Below, piece after piece: positions 26,518 to 34,772 of a stretch of 64,000 nt of DNA. The stretch covers positions 345,536 to 409,535 of the forward strand of contig NZ_SWJE01000010.1 in NCBI RefSeq assembly GCF_005144415.1. The letters are read 5' to 3'. Both the position numbers and the translations under genes were made by a program. Below the pieces are notes generated by a model. The model was not told where the DNA came from. It made no database searches and saw only the letters and a list, made by a program, of their open reading frames with translations. The first letter of the stretch is position 1, and every line of letters begins with the position of its first letter. Source of the stretch: Trinickia terrae (GTDB lineage: Bacteria > Pseudomonadota > Gammaproteobacteria > Burkholderiales > Burkholderiaceae).

Positions 26518-26916
26518 CTACCGCTGCATCGCATCCGGGGCCGCGAGCAGCGCCTGCGCGGTGCGCGTGGCCATCGGGTCATCGGACTGATACGCCGCCG
26601 CGTACGCATAGGTGCGCCAGGCCGGATCGGAAAGCGCATACAGGCAGACCGCCGCGAGCGCCGTGCCGCGCGAGGACAGCATGCCTTCGCGCTCGACGCG
26701 CCGCAGTTCGGTCAACGCCTTGCCCCACGCGCGCGCTCGCACGTGCCACCAGGCGAGCACCACGCGCGCTTCGTCGTGGTCGGGGCGCAGCACGGCGATC
26801 GCATCGAGCAGGTCCTGCACGTCCGAAAGCGTGTCGAGGCCCGCGCCGGCCCAGAGCACGTCCATCATCCCGGCAACGATCTTGTTGTTGTCCATGGCTT
26901 CCCTCGCTTGCATCAT
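26518..26916 (-). CDS. HrpB1/HrpK-family protein, second copy
   Basis: 132 residues of TPR-like helices (LDTLSDVQDLLDAIAVLRPD, EARVVLAWWHVRARAWGKAL). The same pattern, a sub-domain with ALVDLA or VLWAGA and then LRPxxxE, occurs in the HrpB1 protein at 32794, so the two look like paralogues placed at opposite ends of one operon. Family members are small cytosolic T3SS accessory proteins of unclear role. Start: GGGAG precedes tandem ATGs at 26916 and 26913; the first is used here. It follows hrcT in the same direction. Confidence 0.65.
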   Translation of the reverse strand: MMQAREAMDNNKIVAGMMDVLWAGAGLDTLSDVQDLLDAIAVLRPDHDEARVVLAWWHVRARAWGKALTELRRVEREGMLSSRGTALAAVCLYALSDPAWRTYAYAAAYQSDDPMATRTAQALLAAPDAMQR

Positions 26917-26966
26917 GTTTTTCTCCCAGCAGTATGCGAATACATTCGAAACCGGCGGTCCGGCGC

Positions 26967-27773
26967 TCACTTGGCGCTCGACAGCGCCCGCGCCTCGGCG
27001 GCCACGCCGGCGAGCGAGAGCTGGTCGCGCACCTGATCGATGAAGACACCGGCCAGAAGCGCCAGCATCAGGATCGTGAGCGCGCCCTTCACGGGCTGCG
27101 CGAGCGAGTGCAGGTCCAGCTTCTGCGAGACCTTGCCCGTGAAGCCGAAGCCGATGTCGATGAGCAAGAGGAGCACCATCATCGGCGTCGCGAGCTTGGC
27201 CACGGTCTCCATCAAAGAGTCGGTCTTCATCAGGACGAACGCTTCGACCACCTTCGTGCTCGCCGGCGCCAGGCTCTGAATCGGCCACCAGGTGTAGGAC
27301 TCGTAGATCGCGCCGAGCAGGAACGTCATGCCGCCCAGACACCAGAACGCGGCGATCGCGAACTGGGAGAGGAGCGTCGAGGTGAGCGAGGTCTGCTGCC
27401 CCTGGCTCGGGTTCTGCATCTGCAGCTGGTTGAAGCCGGTCAGGTCGTCGACGTAGGTGCCGACGCATTCGGCCGCCCAGAACACGCTCGACGCCGCGAA
27501 GCCGAGCACGATGCCGATCAGCGCCTCCTTCAGGCCGATGCCGACGAGGATCGTCGCATCGCCCTGCTCCAAGAGGCCGCGCTGCCCGAACGCGACGAAG
27601 CTGCCCCACAGCATTGCGAGCGAGGTGCGCAGGCGGCCCTGCATCACGTTGTCCGAGGTCGGCGGGAAAATCATCATCAGCACCATCAGGCGCTCGCTGC
27701 ACAGCCCGAGGATGATCATGTACTTCACCAGCTGGTGGCTGGATTCGATCGATGCGTAGGTAATCTCGCTCAT
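26967..27773 (-). CDS. hrcT: HrcT, T3SS export apparatus protein (SctT)
   Basis: 268 residues, polytopic inner-membrane protein of the SctT/FliR family. Conserved stretches include the region around GIGLKEALIGIVLGFAASSV, the loop DDLTGFNQLQMQNPSQGQQT, and the C-terminal PMMVLLLLIDIGFGFTGKVS followed by GALTILMLALLAGVFIDQVR. SctT forms the export gate with SctR and SctS. It follows hrpB7 by 18 bases, as in the Ralstonia hrpB operon. A broken partial copy of its 3' third lies at 25279-25370. Confidence 0.95.
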   Translation of the reverse strand: MSEITYASIESSHQLVKYMIILGLCSERLMVLMMIFPPTSDNVMQGRLRTSLAMLWGSFVAFGQRGLLEQGDATILVGIGLKEALIGIVLGFAASSVFWAAECVGTYVDDLTGFNQLQMQNPSQGQQTSLTSTLLSQFAIAAFWCLGGMTFLLGAIYESYTWWPIQSLAPASTKVVEAFVLMKTDSLMETVAKLATPMMVLLLLIDIGFGFTGKVSQKLDLHSLAQPVKGALTILMLALLAGVFIDQVRDQLSLAGVAAEARALSSAK

Positions 27774-27791
27774 TTCTATTGCCTGCCTTGG

Positions 27792-28277
27792 TCAGTACGC
27801 CGCGCGCGGGCGGCGGCTTTCCGATGCTTCCTCGTCCTGCGCATCCTCGATCGCGAGCTCGATGGCCTTGACGAGCTGGTCGCGGCGCTTGTCGTAGATG
27901 TCGATGCGCGCGCGATTGCGCAGGATCCGCGCGCGCGCCTCGCCGATCTCCGCCTCTTTCCTGTCGAGCGCGTTCTGCGCCTGCGCGGCCTGCGCCTCGA
28001 GCGCCGCGTGCTGCTCGGCCGCGTGCGAACGGAAATCGCGCAGCTTCAGCAGCTCGTCGGCCCGAAAGCGCGTGCCGCCGAACATCGCCTCGATCTTGCC
28101 GTCCTGGTTCGCGAGCTCGGCCGCCTGCGCCTCGACCGCGCCGAGGCGCTCGTCGAGCGCGCCGGCCAGCGCCTGCGACTCGCCGCGCAGCCCGGCCAGC
28201 GCCGAATTCAGCTTGCGATCGAGCTGGCGGCGGCGCGACAGCACCCGCTCGAACGCTACGACTCGCCGGTCTTTCAT
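27792..28277 (-). CDS. hrpB7: HrpB7, T3SS stalk protein (SctO)
   Basis: 161 residues, nearly all charged coiled coil (for example LDRKLNSALAGLRGESQALA and QNALDRKEAEIGEARARILR). Its position between the ATPase gene and hrcT is that of HrpB7, the FliJ-like central stalk that contacts the ATPase and the export gate. Tandem ATGs stand at 28280 and 28277; the second is five bases from GGAGG and is preferred. A 200-bp palindromic repeat element ends only a few bases upstream of this ribosome binding site. Confidence 0.8.
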   Translation of the reverse strand: MKDRRVVAFERVLSRRRQLDRKLNSALAGLRGESQALAGALDERLGAVEAQAAELANQDGKIEAMFGGTRFRADELLKLRDFRSHAAEQHAALEAQAAQAQNALDRKEAEIGEARARILRNRARIDIYDKRRDQLVKAIELAIEDAQDEEASESRRPRAAY

Positions 28278-28290
28278 CATGGCCTCCGGT

Positions 28291-28490
28291 TAGGGTCTGT
28301 TTGCATATGGAACGCGCATGCGTTGCCACGAGAACGGCCGCTCGCGAGGCGCGCGACGCCGCGAATACTGGACGTATTCGCAAGGAGCGCAACGCGGCGA
28401 GCGGCCGTTCTCGTGGCAACCCCAAACTTGAAATTCATTCCAGGGGAATGCCCGAAATCGCATGCGCGTTCCATATGCAAACAGACCCTA
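28291..28490. mobile_element. 200-bp nested palindromic element (MITE-like)
   Basis: Perfect 32-bp terminal inverted repeats lie at 28291-28322 and 28459-28490, starting TAGGGTCTGTTTGCATATGG. A second perfect inverted repeat of 24 bp (28322-28345 and 28397-28420) and a central 8-bp stem with a 5-base loop (28361-28381) are nested inside. The right arm carries 38 extra bases (28421-28458). The ends read TA...TA, compatible with a TA target duplication as in IS630/Tc1-type elements. No transposase is encoded. It splits hrcN from hrpB7 inside one operon, and its end supplies the hrcN stop codon. Confidence 0.8.
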
Positions 28491-29894
28491 GGACTGCGCG
28501 AGCTCGTAGAGCATCGCCACGGTGTCGCTGGGATCGACCAGGTCGCTCGTGGCCTGGCCGAGGAACGCGCGGATCGCGTCGATCTTGGCGATCGCTTCGT
28601 CGGCGAGCGGATCGGCGCCGGCCTGGTACTCGCCCACCTGCAGCAGCAGCTCGACTTCCTTGTGCTTGGCCATCAGACGGCGGATGTGGCCGGCCGCGGC
28701 GACGTGATCGCGCCCGACGATCTGCGTCATCACGCGCGAGAGGCTGCCGAGCACGTCGATGGCCGGGTAGCGGTTCTGCGCGGCGATCTCGCGCGAGAGG
28801 ATCATGTGGCCGTCGAGAATCCCGCGCACTTCCTCCGCGATCGGGTCGCCGCCCGATTCGTCTTCGGCGAGCACGGTGTAGAGCGCCGTGATCGAGCCGT
28901 GCTCCGAGCGGCCCGCCCGCTCGAGCAGGCGCGGCAGCTCGGCGAAGATCGACGGCGGGAAGCCGCGCCGCGTCGGCGGCTCGCCCATCGCGAGACCGAT
29001 CTCGCGCTGCGCGCGCGCAAAGCGCGTGAGCGAATCCATCATCAGCAGCACGCGCGCGCCGCGGTCGCGGAAGTATTCGGCGACCGCGGTGGCCGCATAG
29101 GCGGCCTTGGCGCGCTCGATCGACGAGCGGTCGGAGGTCGCGCAGACGACGACCGAGCGCGCCATGCCCTCCTCGCCGAGGATGTCCTCGACGAACTCGC
29201 GCACTTCGCGGCCGCGCTCGCCGATCAGCGCGATCACGTTGATGTCGCAGCGCGCGCCGCGCGCGAACATGCCCATCAGCGTGCTCTTGCCGACGCCAGC
29301 GGGCGCGAAGATGCCCATGCGCTGGCCTTCGGCGAGCGTCATCATGCCGTCCACGACGCGCACGCCGGTCGGCATCGGCGTATCGATCACGGGCCGCGAC
29401 ATCGCATCGGGCGGATCGGCCAGCACCGGCTGCCATTCGTCGCATTGGAGCTCGCCGCGGCCGTCGATCGGCTCGCCGAGGCTGTCGATCACGCGGCCGA
29501 GCAGGCCCTCGCCGATGCGCAGCGAGAGCGGGCGCTTCAAGCCGATCACGCGCGTCGCGCGCGAGACGCTGCCGAGCCGGCCGAACGGCGAGAGCAGCGC
29601 GATGTCACGCGAAAAACCGACGACTTCGGCGCGCTGCAAAAGCTCGCCTTGCGGAGAGCGCAGCTCGCAGAGCTCGCCGAGCGTCGCTTCCAGGCCCGAC
29701 ACGCGCAGCAGCGTGCCGATCACTTCCTGGACCTTGCCGCAGGCCGCGGGCGCGGGACGCGCGCGCAGCTCGCGCTCGATCGCGTTCATGAGGCCGGGGA
29801 AGCCGCGCCCGGAGGTCATGTCTTCGCGGTCTTGCGGGTCTTCCTCGTTGCTGCGGGCCTGTGCGGCCAGCAGATCGTCGGCGCTGTCGATCAT
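28488..29894 (-). CDS. hrcN: HrcN, T3SS ATPase (SctN)
   Basis: 468 residues of the FliI/SctN family. Walker A is [15 protein letters not shown], Walker B is [14 protein letters not shown], and [20 protein letters not shown] is typical of the family. The enzyme sits below the export gate, releases chaperones and unfolds substrates. GGGGAAG precedes the ATG at 29894. The stop codon TAG (28490-28488) is formed by the end of the palindromic element, so the last residues may have been altered by its insertion. The protein is still of normal length. Confidence 0.97.
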   Translation of the reverse strand: MIDSADDLLAAQARSNEEDPQDREDMTSGRGFPGLMNAIERELRARPAPAACGKVQEVIGTLLRVSGLEATLGELCELRSPQGELLQRAEVVGFSRDIALLSPFGRLGSVSRATRVIGLKRPLSLRIGEGLLGRVIDSLGEPIDGRGELQCDEWQPVLADPPDAMSRPVIDTPMPTGVRVVDGMMTLAEGQRMGIFAPAGVGKSTLMGMFARGARCDINVIALIGERGREVREFVEDILGEEGMARSVVVCATSDRSSIERAKAAYAATAVAEYFRDRGARVLLMMDSLTRFARAQREIGLAMGEPPTRRGFPPSIFAELPRLLERAGRSEHGSITALYTVLAEDESGGDPIAEEVRGILDGHMILSREIAAQNRYPAIDVLGSLSRVMTQIVGRDHVAAAGHIRRLMAKHKEVELLLQVGEYQAGADPLADEAIAKIDAIRAFLGQATSDLVDPSDTVAMLYELAQS

Positions 29895-29940
29895 GGTGCG
29901 TTCTTCCCCGTTCTTCAGTTCGCGTCGTAGCGGCGCACGC

Positions 29941-30897
29941 TCAGGCGTCGAGCGCGGCAGCTTCCATCTCGTCGTTGCTCTCGGCGGCGTATTCGCCGCC
30001 CTCGGGCACGCCGGCTTCGTATCCATCGTCCGCGTAGGCGGCCGGCTCTTGCGTGGCGTCCTCGCCGGCATAAGCGTCCTCGCCGCTCTCGGCGTACGCC
30101 GGCTCGTCACGCCCGCTTGCGTATGCGGCCTCCGCGTCGCCGGCAGGCTCGTCGCCGGCCAGCCCATCGCCCGCAAAATCCTCCTCCGGCACGCTGCTCA
30201 CCGCACGCGCCAAGGCGCCGCGCATCGCCGTCAGTTGATGCGACAAGCTCGCGTCGAGCGCGCCGAGATCGGTCTCGATCAGGCAGGCGCCCGGCTCGAG
30301 CGTCGCATCGGCGCTCACCAAGAGCCGCACCGCGCGGCCCGCCTCGCGCCATCCGCGCGCGGCTTCGCCGAACGCCGCGCGCGCCGCCCCGAGATCGGAC
30401 GGATGCACGCTCAACTGCAGCGGGCTGCCGTCGGCGACGATCTGCTCCACCGTCTTCGCAGCGCAGGCGAACAGCGCAGCCGGATCGGCCGTCGCCACGA
30501 TCTGCTCCGCCGCGAGCGCGACGAGCTCGGCCAGCCTGTCGCGCCGCCGGCGCCCGAGCGTCTGCGCGTCCACGTGCGCCTGCATGGCGCGCTCGTGCCA
30601 GTCGGTGAGCCCTTGCGCGAAGCCGTCGTCGTAGCCGCGTTCCGCCGCGCTCTCGTACGTCTCCCGCGCCTGGGCAAGCAGCGCATCGGCCTGGGCCCAG
30701 GCCGCCTCGACGATCGCCTTCGCCTCGTCGCGCGCGGCCTCGAGCGCCGCGTCGCACTGCCGGCGGATTTCGACGTAGCCGGCATCGATCTCGACGAGCG
30801 TCGCGAGGTCTTCGCCACGCAGCACGTCGCCGGCGATGCCGACCCCGAGGCCCGCCTCGGGGCCTTCGGCCTGCGGATTGCGTAACCAGATCACCAT
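29941..30897 (-). CDS. hrpB5: HrpB5, T3SS stator protein (SctL/HrcL) with an acidic tail
   Basis: 318 residues. The first ~230 match the SctL/FliH layout: a short N-terminal part (MVIWLRNPQ), a long helix rich in Ala, Glu and Arg ([20 protein letters not shown]), and a C-terminal domain ending near [20 protein letters not shown]. SctL holds the ATPase to the SctQ pods. The last ~80 residues are unusual: Asp, Glu, Ala, Gly and Tyr only ([14 protein letters not shown]), making the protein longer than most SctL proteins. The ATG at 30897 overlaps the stop of hrpB4 by seven bases. Confidence 0.85.
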   Translation of the reverse strand: MVIWLRNPQAEGPEAGLGVGIAGDVLRGEDLATLVEIDAGYVEIRRQCDAALEAARDEAKAIVEAAWAQADALLAQARETYESAAERGYDDGFAQGLTDWHERAMQAHVDAQTLGRRRRDRLAELVALAAEQIVATADPAALFACAAKTVEQIVADGSPLQLSVHPSDLGAARAAFGEAARGWREAGRAVRLLVSADATLEPGACLIETDLGALDASLSHQLTAMRGALARAVSSVPEEDFAGDGLAGDEPAGDAEAAYASGRDEPAYAESGEDAYAGEDATQEPAAYADDGYEAGVPEGGEYAAESNDEMEAAALDA

Positions 30898-31565
30898 GAC
30901 CACTCCGGAAACAAGTTGGGCAGTTGCGAAAGGATCGAGCCGCTCATGGACAAGCGGCTCGCGGACAAGCGGCCAGGATTGCCTTCCAGCCCGGCCGCGA
31001 GCGCCAGCTGCGAGGCGTCCGCCGGCATCGCGAGCTGCAGGATCGCCAGCGGGCCGTCGGGCGCCCAGCCGCATTCGCGCTCGAACAGCCTGAAGCCGAG
31101 CCACGTGAGCGCGTCGCCGTCCGCGGCGTCAAGCGGCCGGTGGCGCGTCAACGGCGCCGCCTTGCCGGCCAGCGCGCGCCGCGGCGCGAGCAGCAGGCGC
31201 ACGCCATGCGGGCCGACCCAGTCGGCGAGCAGGTTGCGGCGCGGCCGGTCGATCCACGCGCGCACTTCCTCGACGCGCTCGAAGAGCGCACGCAAGCGGA
31301 ACACCGTCAGGCACTCCCTCACCGGCAGCTGCGCCAGCGCGGCATCCGGCGGGCCGAATGCCGTGAGCGGCGGAGCCGCCATCCCGATCTCGTCGAGAAA
31401 CGCTTCGGCCAGCGCGGCCGTCTCACGGGCCTCCCTGCCGCGCACGCACTCCGCGTACGGGACGCCGGCCAGGCGCTGCGGATGCATCCATTCGAACAGC
31501 GTGCGGCGCAGCCGGTGATGTTCGACGAGCCGCGCGGCCAGGGCGGAGGGAGCGGCTTCCATCAT
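30891..31565 (-). CDS. hrpB4: HrpB4, T3SS sorting-platform adaptor (SctK-like)
   Basis: 224 residues with no membrane helix. The N-terminal segment RLVEHHRLRRTLFEWMHPQR and the position between hrcJ and hrpB5 identify HrpB4, the Hrp2-group counterpart of SctK/OrgA. These proteins link the SctD ring to the SctQ-SctL cytosolic complex. The start (ATG 31565, or 31562) overlaps the hrcJ stop, so translation is coupled. Identification rests on gene order more than on motifs. Confidence 0.8.
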   Translation of the reverse strand: MMEAAPSALAARLVEHHRLRRTLFEWMHPQRLAGVPYAECVRGREARETAALAEAFLDEIGMAAPPLTAFGPPDAALAQLPVRECLTVFRLRALFERVEEVRAWIDRPRRNLLADWVGPHGVRLLLAPRRALAGKAAPLTRHRPLDAADGDALTWLGFRLFERECGWAPDGPLAILQLAMPADASQLALAAGLEGNPGRLSASRLSMSGSILSQLPNLFPEWSW

Positions 31566-32368
31566 GCCGCCGTCTTCGGCTTGCGCGCGCCGAGCTTCGA
31601 CAGCAGGCCGCCGAGGCCCTCGCCCTTGAGCTTGTCCGACTTGCCGCGCAGCAGGGCGAAGGCGCCCGCGGCGAGGAGCAGCGCCACGCCGAGCGCGCCG
31701 CCCGCGAAAATCAGCGAGCCGTCCTGCCGGTCGGCCTTCGCCTGGAGATCCAGCGCATCCGCGGGCACCGACGTCACGCTGACCTGATCGTAGGTGAGCC
31801 CCTCGATGCTGTGCACGACGAGGTTCTTGATCGCGGGCGTGAGCGTCTCGACGCTCGCGTCCGGCCGGTACTTGATGAACACCGCGGCGGACGAGGGCTT
31901 CACCGACTGCGCGAGCGGATCGTTGTTCGGCAGCACGATCTGCACGCGCGCGACCACCACGCCGTCGATCTTCGACAACGTATCGCTGAGCTCCTGCGAC
32001 AGGCCGTAGATGAAGCGCACGCGCTCCTCGGTCGGCGTCGACACCATGCCGTCCTTCTTGAAGAGCTGGCCGAGATCGTCGTACTTCTTGTGCGGCAGGC
32101 CGCGCGCGCGCAGCACGTCCATCGCGTGCACGATCTCCTTGTCGCCGACCTGGACGGACCACGTCTTGCCGCCATCGGGCGTGGTTTTCTCGGCATCGAC
32201 GCCGTACTGCAGCAGGGCCGCGACCATCTCGTTGCAGTCGGTCTCGCTCAATTGGCCGTAGAGCTCCTGCTTGCACGCGGCGAGCGACAGCACGAGCGCC
32301 ATCGCGAAGAGAGGCCGCCGCCACCGGGCAAACGTGCTTTGGGATTGGATCGTCGTGGTCGGTTTCAT
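31562..32368 (-). CDS. hrcJ: HrcJ, T3SS inner-ring lipoprotein (SctJ)
   Basis: 268 residues with a lipoprotein signal (LVLSLAACKQELYGQLSE; lipobox LAAC). Conserved ring-building segments follow: DCNEMVAALLQYGVDAEKTT, SVQVGDKEIVHAMDVLRARG and VVARVQIVLPNNDPLAQSVK. A C-terminal membrane helix (LIFAGGALGVALLLAAGAFA) anchors it. SctJ forms the inner-membrane ring with SctD. It is separated from hrpB2 by four bases. Confidence 0.96.
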   Translation of the reverse strand: MKPTTTIQSQSTFARWRRPLFAMALVLSLAACKQELYGQLSETDCNEMVAALLQYGVDAEKTTPDGGKTWSVQVGDKEIVHAMDVLRARGLPHKKYDDLGQLFKKDGMVSTPTEERVRFIYGLSQELSDTLSKIDGVVVARVQIVLPNNDPLAQSVKPSSAAVFIKYRPDASVETLTPAIKNLVVHSIEGLTYDQVSVTSVPADALDLQAKADRQDGSLIFAGGALGVALLLAAGAFALLRGKSDKLKGEGLGGLLSKLGARKPKTAA

Positions 32369-32372
32369 GATG

Positions 32373-32765
32373 TCACTGGTTCTTCATGAGGGTCTGGACG
32401 GCGTCTTTCGACGACTGCACCGTGGCCATCTTCACCTGCAGGTCGGCGTTGAGGCTCGCGATCTCGAGCTGGATGGTCATGTCCGCGGCGGCGAGGCGCT
32501 CCATCGAGAGCGCGCTCATGTGCTGCGTCATGTACATCACGTCGTTCGGCACCTGGCGGTAGTAGTCCGCCTGCTCCTCGACCGCCTTCGTCACGATGTT
32601 GGCGTGCTCGCCCGGGTGCGCCGCGGGCACGGCCGGCGTGGCCTGGGCCATCATCGCCTGAAACTTGTCGGCCAGCGCCTGGGGCGCCGGGCTCGCTTCC
32701 TGGGCGGCCGTCTCGGTCGCGCGAGCGATCTCGTAGTGGAACTGCGATGCGGCGGTGAGGCTCAT
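32373..32765 (-). CDS. hrpB2: HrpB2, T3SS inner-rod/early substrate protein (SctI)
   Basis: 130 residues. The C-terminal half (MSALSMERLAAADMTIQLEI, ASLNADLQVKMATVQSSKDA, VQTLMKNQ) has the helical pattern of HrpB2/SctI proteins, which form the inner rod and are secreted early under control of HrcU and HpaC/HrpP. GGAGA precedes the ATG. It sits between hrpB1 and hrcJ as in Ralstonia and Xanthomonas. Confidence 0.88.
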   Translation of the reverse strand: MSLTAASQFHYEIARATETAAQEASPAPQALADKFQAMMAQATPAVPAAHPGEHANIVTKAVEEQADYYRQVPNDVMYMTQHMSALSMERLAAADMTIQLEIASLNADLQVKMATVQSSKDAVQTLMKNQ

Positions 32766-32793
32766 GTCGATTCTCCGGTGGCGAGCGCCAAGC

Positions 32794-33375
32794 TCAGATA
32801 CGCATGTAATGGATCGTCAGCAGCAGGTCGCTCGCCGACTGAGATTGAGACTGCGGCGGCGCCGCGACGGCTCCGCTCTCCCCGGCCTTGGATTCCTCCT
32901 CGAAAGCCAGCGCGGACTCGGGAGCGACGAAGCGCCCGGTACGCCGCGCCGTCGCAGCCGCCTGTTTCAATTCGTCGCTCGCGAGAAGCAGCTTCGCGAG
33001 CCGGGTCACATCCTTGTCGCCGCCCTCTTCGACGATCTTGCGGGCTTCGTCCTGCCAGCCGAACTCCTGGCGCGCCTTGAGGCATTGCAGCAGCATCCCC
33101 CGGCTCGACGGCAGGCAGACCGAGCGCTCGACGAGGCCGCGGAACAGCTCCTCCGCCTCGCTCCACTCGTGGCGCAGCATGTGCAGCCAGCCGTCGAAAT
33201 AGGAGAATTCGGCGTTGCCAGGGCGCAGCAGGTGCAGCATGTCGACCAGGTGCTCGATGTCGTCGACGTCGACTCCCGCGTAGGTCCCGCTGCGAGCGAA
33301 TGCGGCGCCGGCCAGGTCGACGAGCGCGCCGACCACCGTCGACGGGCATTGCGGCTGATCCTTCAGAACGTCCAT
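32794..33375 (-). CDS. hrpB1: HrpB1, T3SS accessory TPR-like protein
   Basis: 193 residues, first gene of the leftward hrp operon. Helical repeats are visible (IEHLVDMLHLLRPGNAEFSY, WSEAEELFRGLVERSVCLPS), typical of the HrpB1/HrpK family. The C-terminal ~50 residues are a Gln/Ser/Ala-rich tail. I chose the ATG at 33375 because GGGGGAAAAGG stands directly before it; frames starting at 33417 or 33450 have no such signal. Two overlapping hrp boxes lie about 100-120 bases upstream. Confidence 0.82.
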   Translation of the reverse strand: MDVLKDQPQCPSTVVGALVDLAGAAFARSGTYAGVDVDDIEHLVDMLHLLRPGNAEFSYFDGWLHMLRHEWSEAEELFRGLVERSVCLPSSRGMLLQCLKARQEFGWQDEARKIVEEGGDKDVTRLAKLLLASDELKQAAATARRTGRFVAPESALAFEEESKAGESGAVAAPPQSQSQSASDLLLTIHYMRI

Positions 33376-33439
33376 CCTTTTCCCCCAAGCAATCAGATTC
33401 GATCCAGTGCGCGTCATCACGCCCTGCTCCGTTGACGCT

Positions 33440-33514
33440 AAGTTACGCAACGCCGCCCGGCAGGCACCCCCCGGGCACGAAGTCGCACAACGAATTGCGA
33501 AGCGGCGAGCCGAA
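33440..33514 (-). promoter_or_regulatory. Two overlapping hrpII/PIP boxes for the hrpB1 operon
   Basis: On the minus strand two TTCG-N16-TTCG pairs overlap: 33514-33491 and 33501-33478. For the proximal pair a TAACTT hexamer at 33445-33440 lies 31 bases away and fits YANNRT with one mismatch. Doubled boxes are unusual and may raise activator occupancy. Confidence 0.7.
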
Positions 33515-33569
33515 TCCGAAGCGCGCCGGGCGTCCCCCGGCCGTCCCCAGGGCGTCCGCCGGGCGTCGC

Positions 33570-33631
33570 TTCGGGGTATGTGCCCGGACTTCGCATCCGC
33601 GCACGGCCCGCCGCCGGGGCGCCGCTAACGT
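33570..33631 (+). promoter_or_regulatory. hrpII/PIP-type promoter for the hrcU operon
   Basis: TTCG (33570-33573), 16 bases, TTCG (33590-33593), followed 31 bases later (after the PIP fifth base) by TAACGT at 33626-33631, a full YANNRT match. The hrcU ATG is about 97 bases from the box. This is the clearest hrp promoter of the window. Confidence 0.8.
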
Positions 33632-33690
33632 AGCGTCACGGCAGCCCGATCCCGCGGCGCCGGCGGACGCAACAGCGAAGGACGCCTGTC

Positions 33691-34749
33691 ATGAGTGACG
33701 AGAAAACCGAAGAGCCCTCAGAGAAGAAGCTGAAGAAGGCTCGCGAGGAAGGCCAGGTTGCCAAGAGCACGGACCTCGTCGAAGTGGCGACCCTCGGCTC
33801 GGTCGTGCTCGTGCTCTTCGCCGGGCAGCACTATCTGGTGGACTCGATAGAGTCGATCGTCAAGAGCGCGATCGACTTCACGCACGGCGAGCGCTCGCTC
33901 AACGATCTGTCGGTCACGCTCGCCGATATGGGCCTGCACGCGGTCGGCCTGCTGTGCGGCATGGCCATGGTCGGGCTCGTCGCGGCGATCCTCGCGCTCG
34001 CGCCGCAGGTCGGCCTGCAGATCTCGACGCAGGCGGTGGCGCCGAAGTTCGACGCGGTGATGCCCTCGACGGGCATCAAGCGGATCTTCTCGATGAACGC
34101 GCTGATCGATCTCGGGAAGATGACGCTCAAGGCCCTGGTCCTCATCGCCGTGATGTGGCAGACGATCAAGTCGTCGATGCCGGTCGTCGCGAGCTCGCTC
34201 GACCAGTCGGTGCCGCAGCTGATCGCCGTGCTGTGGTCGGTGCTGATGCACGTCGTCATCGTCGCGCTCGCGGTGTTCGTCGTCATCGGCGCATTCGACT
34301 ACAAGCTGCAGCACTGGCAGTTCATCCGCAAGAACCGCATGTCGAAGGACGAGGTGAAGCGCGAGTTCAAGGACAGCGAAGGCAACCAGGAACTGAAGGG
34401 CGAGCGCAAGCGCATGGCCAAGGAGCTGAGCCAGGAAGCGCCCAAGCGCGGGGTCTCGCGCGCGAACGTGGTGGTCGTGAACCCTGTGCACTACGCGGTC
34501 GCGCTGCGCTACGACCCCACCGAGTACCCGCTGCCCGTCGTGATCGCCAAGGGCGTCGACGACGAGGCGCTGCTGCTGCGCCGCTATGCGACCGAGTGCG
34601 GCGTGCCGATCGTCGCCAATCCGCCCATCGCGCGGATGCTGCACAAGGTGCCCGAGAAGCAACCGGTTCCCGAAGAGCTGTTCGAGGTCGTCGCGGCGAT
34701 CCTTCGCTGGGTCGACGGCCTCTCGCCCCAACCCGCCACATCCGCTTGA
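33691..34749 (+). CDS. hrcU: HrcU, T3SS substrate-switch protein (SctU)
   Basis: 352 residues: four membrane helices, then a cytosolic domain. The opening MSDEKTEEPSEKKLKKAREE is typical of the SctU/FlhB family. The autocleavage site, nearly always NPTH, reads NPVH here (residues 264-267, in VVVNPVHYAVALRYDP). Asn-Pro, where cleavage happens, is kept. The protein controls the order of substrate export with HrpP. AAGGA precedes the ATG. First gene of the rightward operon. Confidence 0.97.
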   Translation: MSDEKTEEPSEKKLKKAREEGQVAKSTDLVEVATLGSVVLVLFAGQHYLVDSIESIVKSAIDFTHGERSLNDLSVTLADMGLHAVGLLCGMAMVGLVAAILALAPQVGLQISTQAVAPKFDAVMPSTGIKRIFSMNALIDLGKMTLKALVLIAVMWQTIKSSMPVVASSLDQSVPQLIAVLWSVLMHVVIVALAVFVVIGAFDYKLQHWQFIRKNRMSKDEVKREFKDSEGNQELKGERKRMAKELSQEAPKRGVSRANVVVVNPVHYAVALRYDPTEYPLPVVIAKGVDDEALLLRRYATECGVPIVANPPIARMLHKVPEKQPVPEELFEVVAAILRWVDGLSPQPATSA

Positions 34750-34772
34750 CTTGACACTACGGAGTAGTCGAC

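Noticed and set aside
28291..28490. Small protein genes inside the palindromic element
   Set aside because: Open frames on both strands begin and end in the inverted repeats and encode mirror-image sequences; best explained by the repeat itself.
26934..29930. 998-codon open frame on the plus strand across hrcT-hrcN
   Set aside because: It is the antisense shadow of well-identified hrp genes in very GC-rich DNA; the translation is Arg/Ala/His-rich with no domain.
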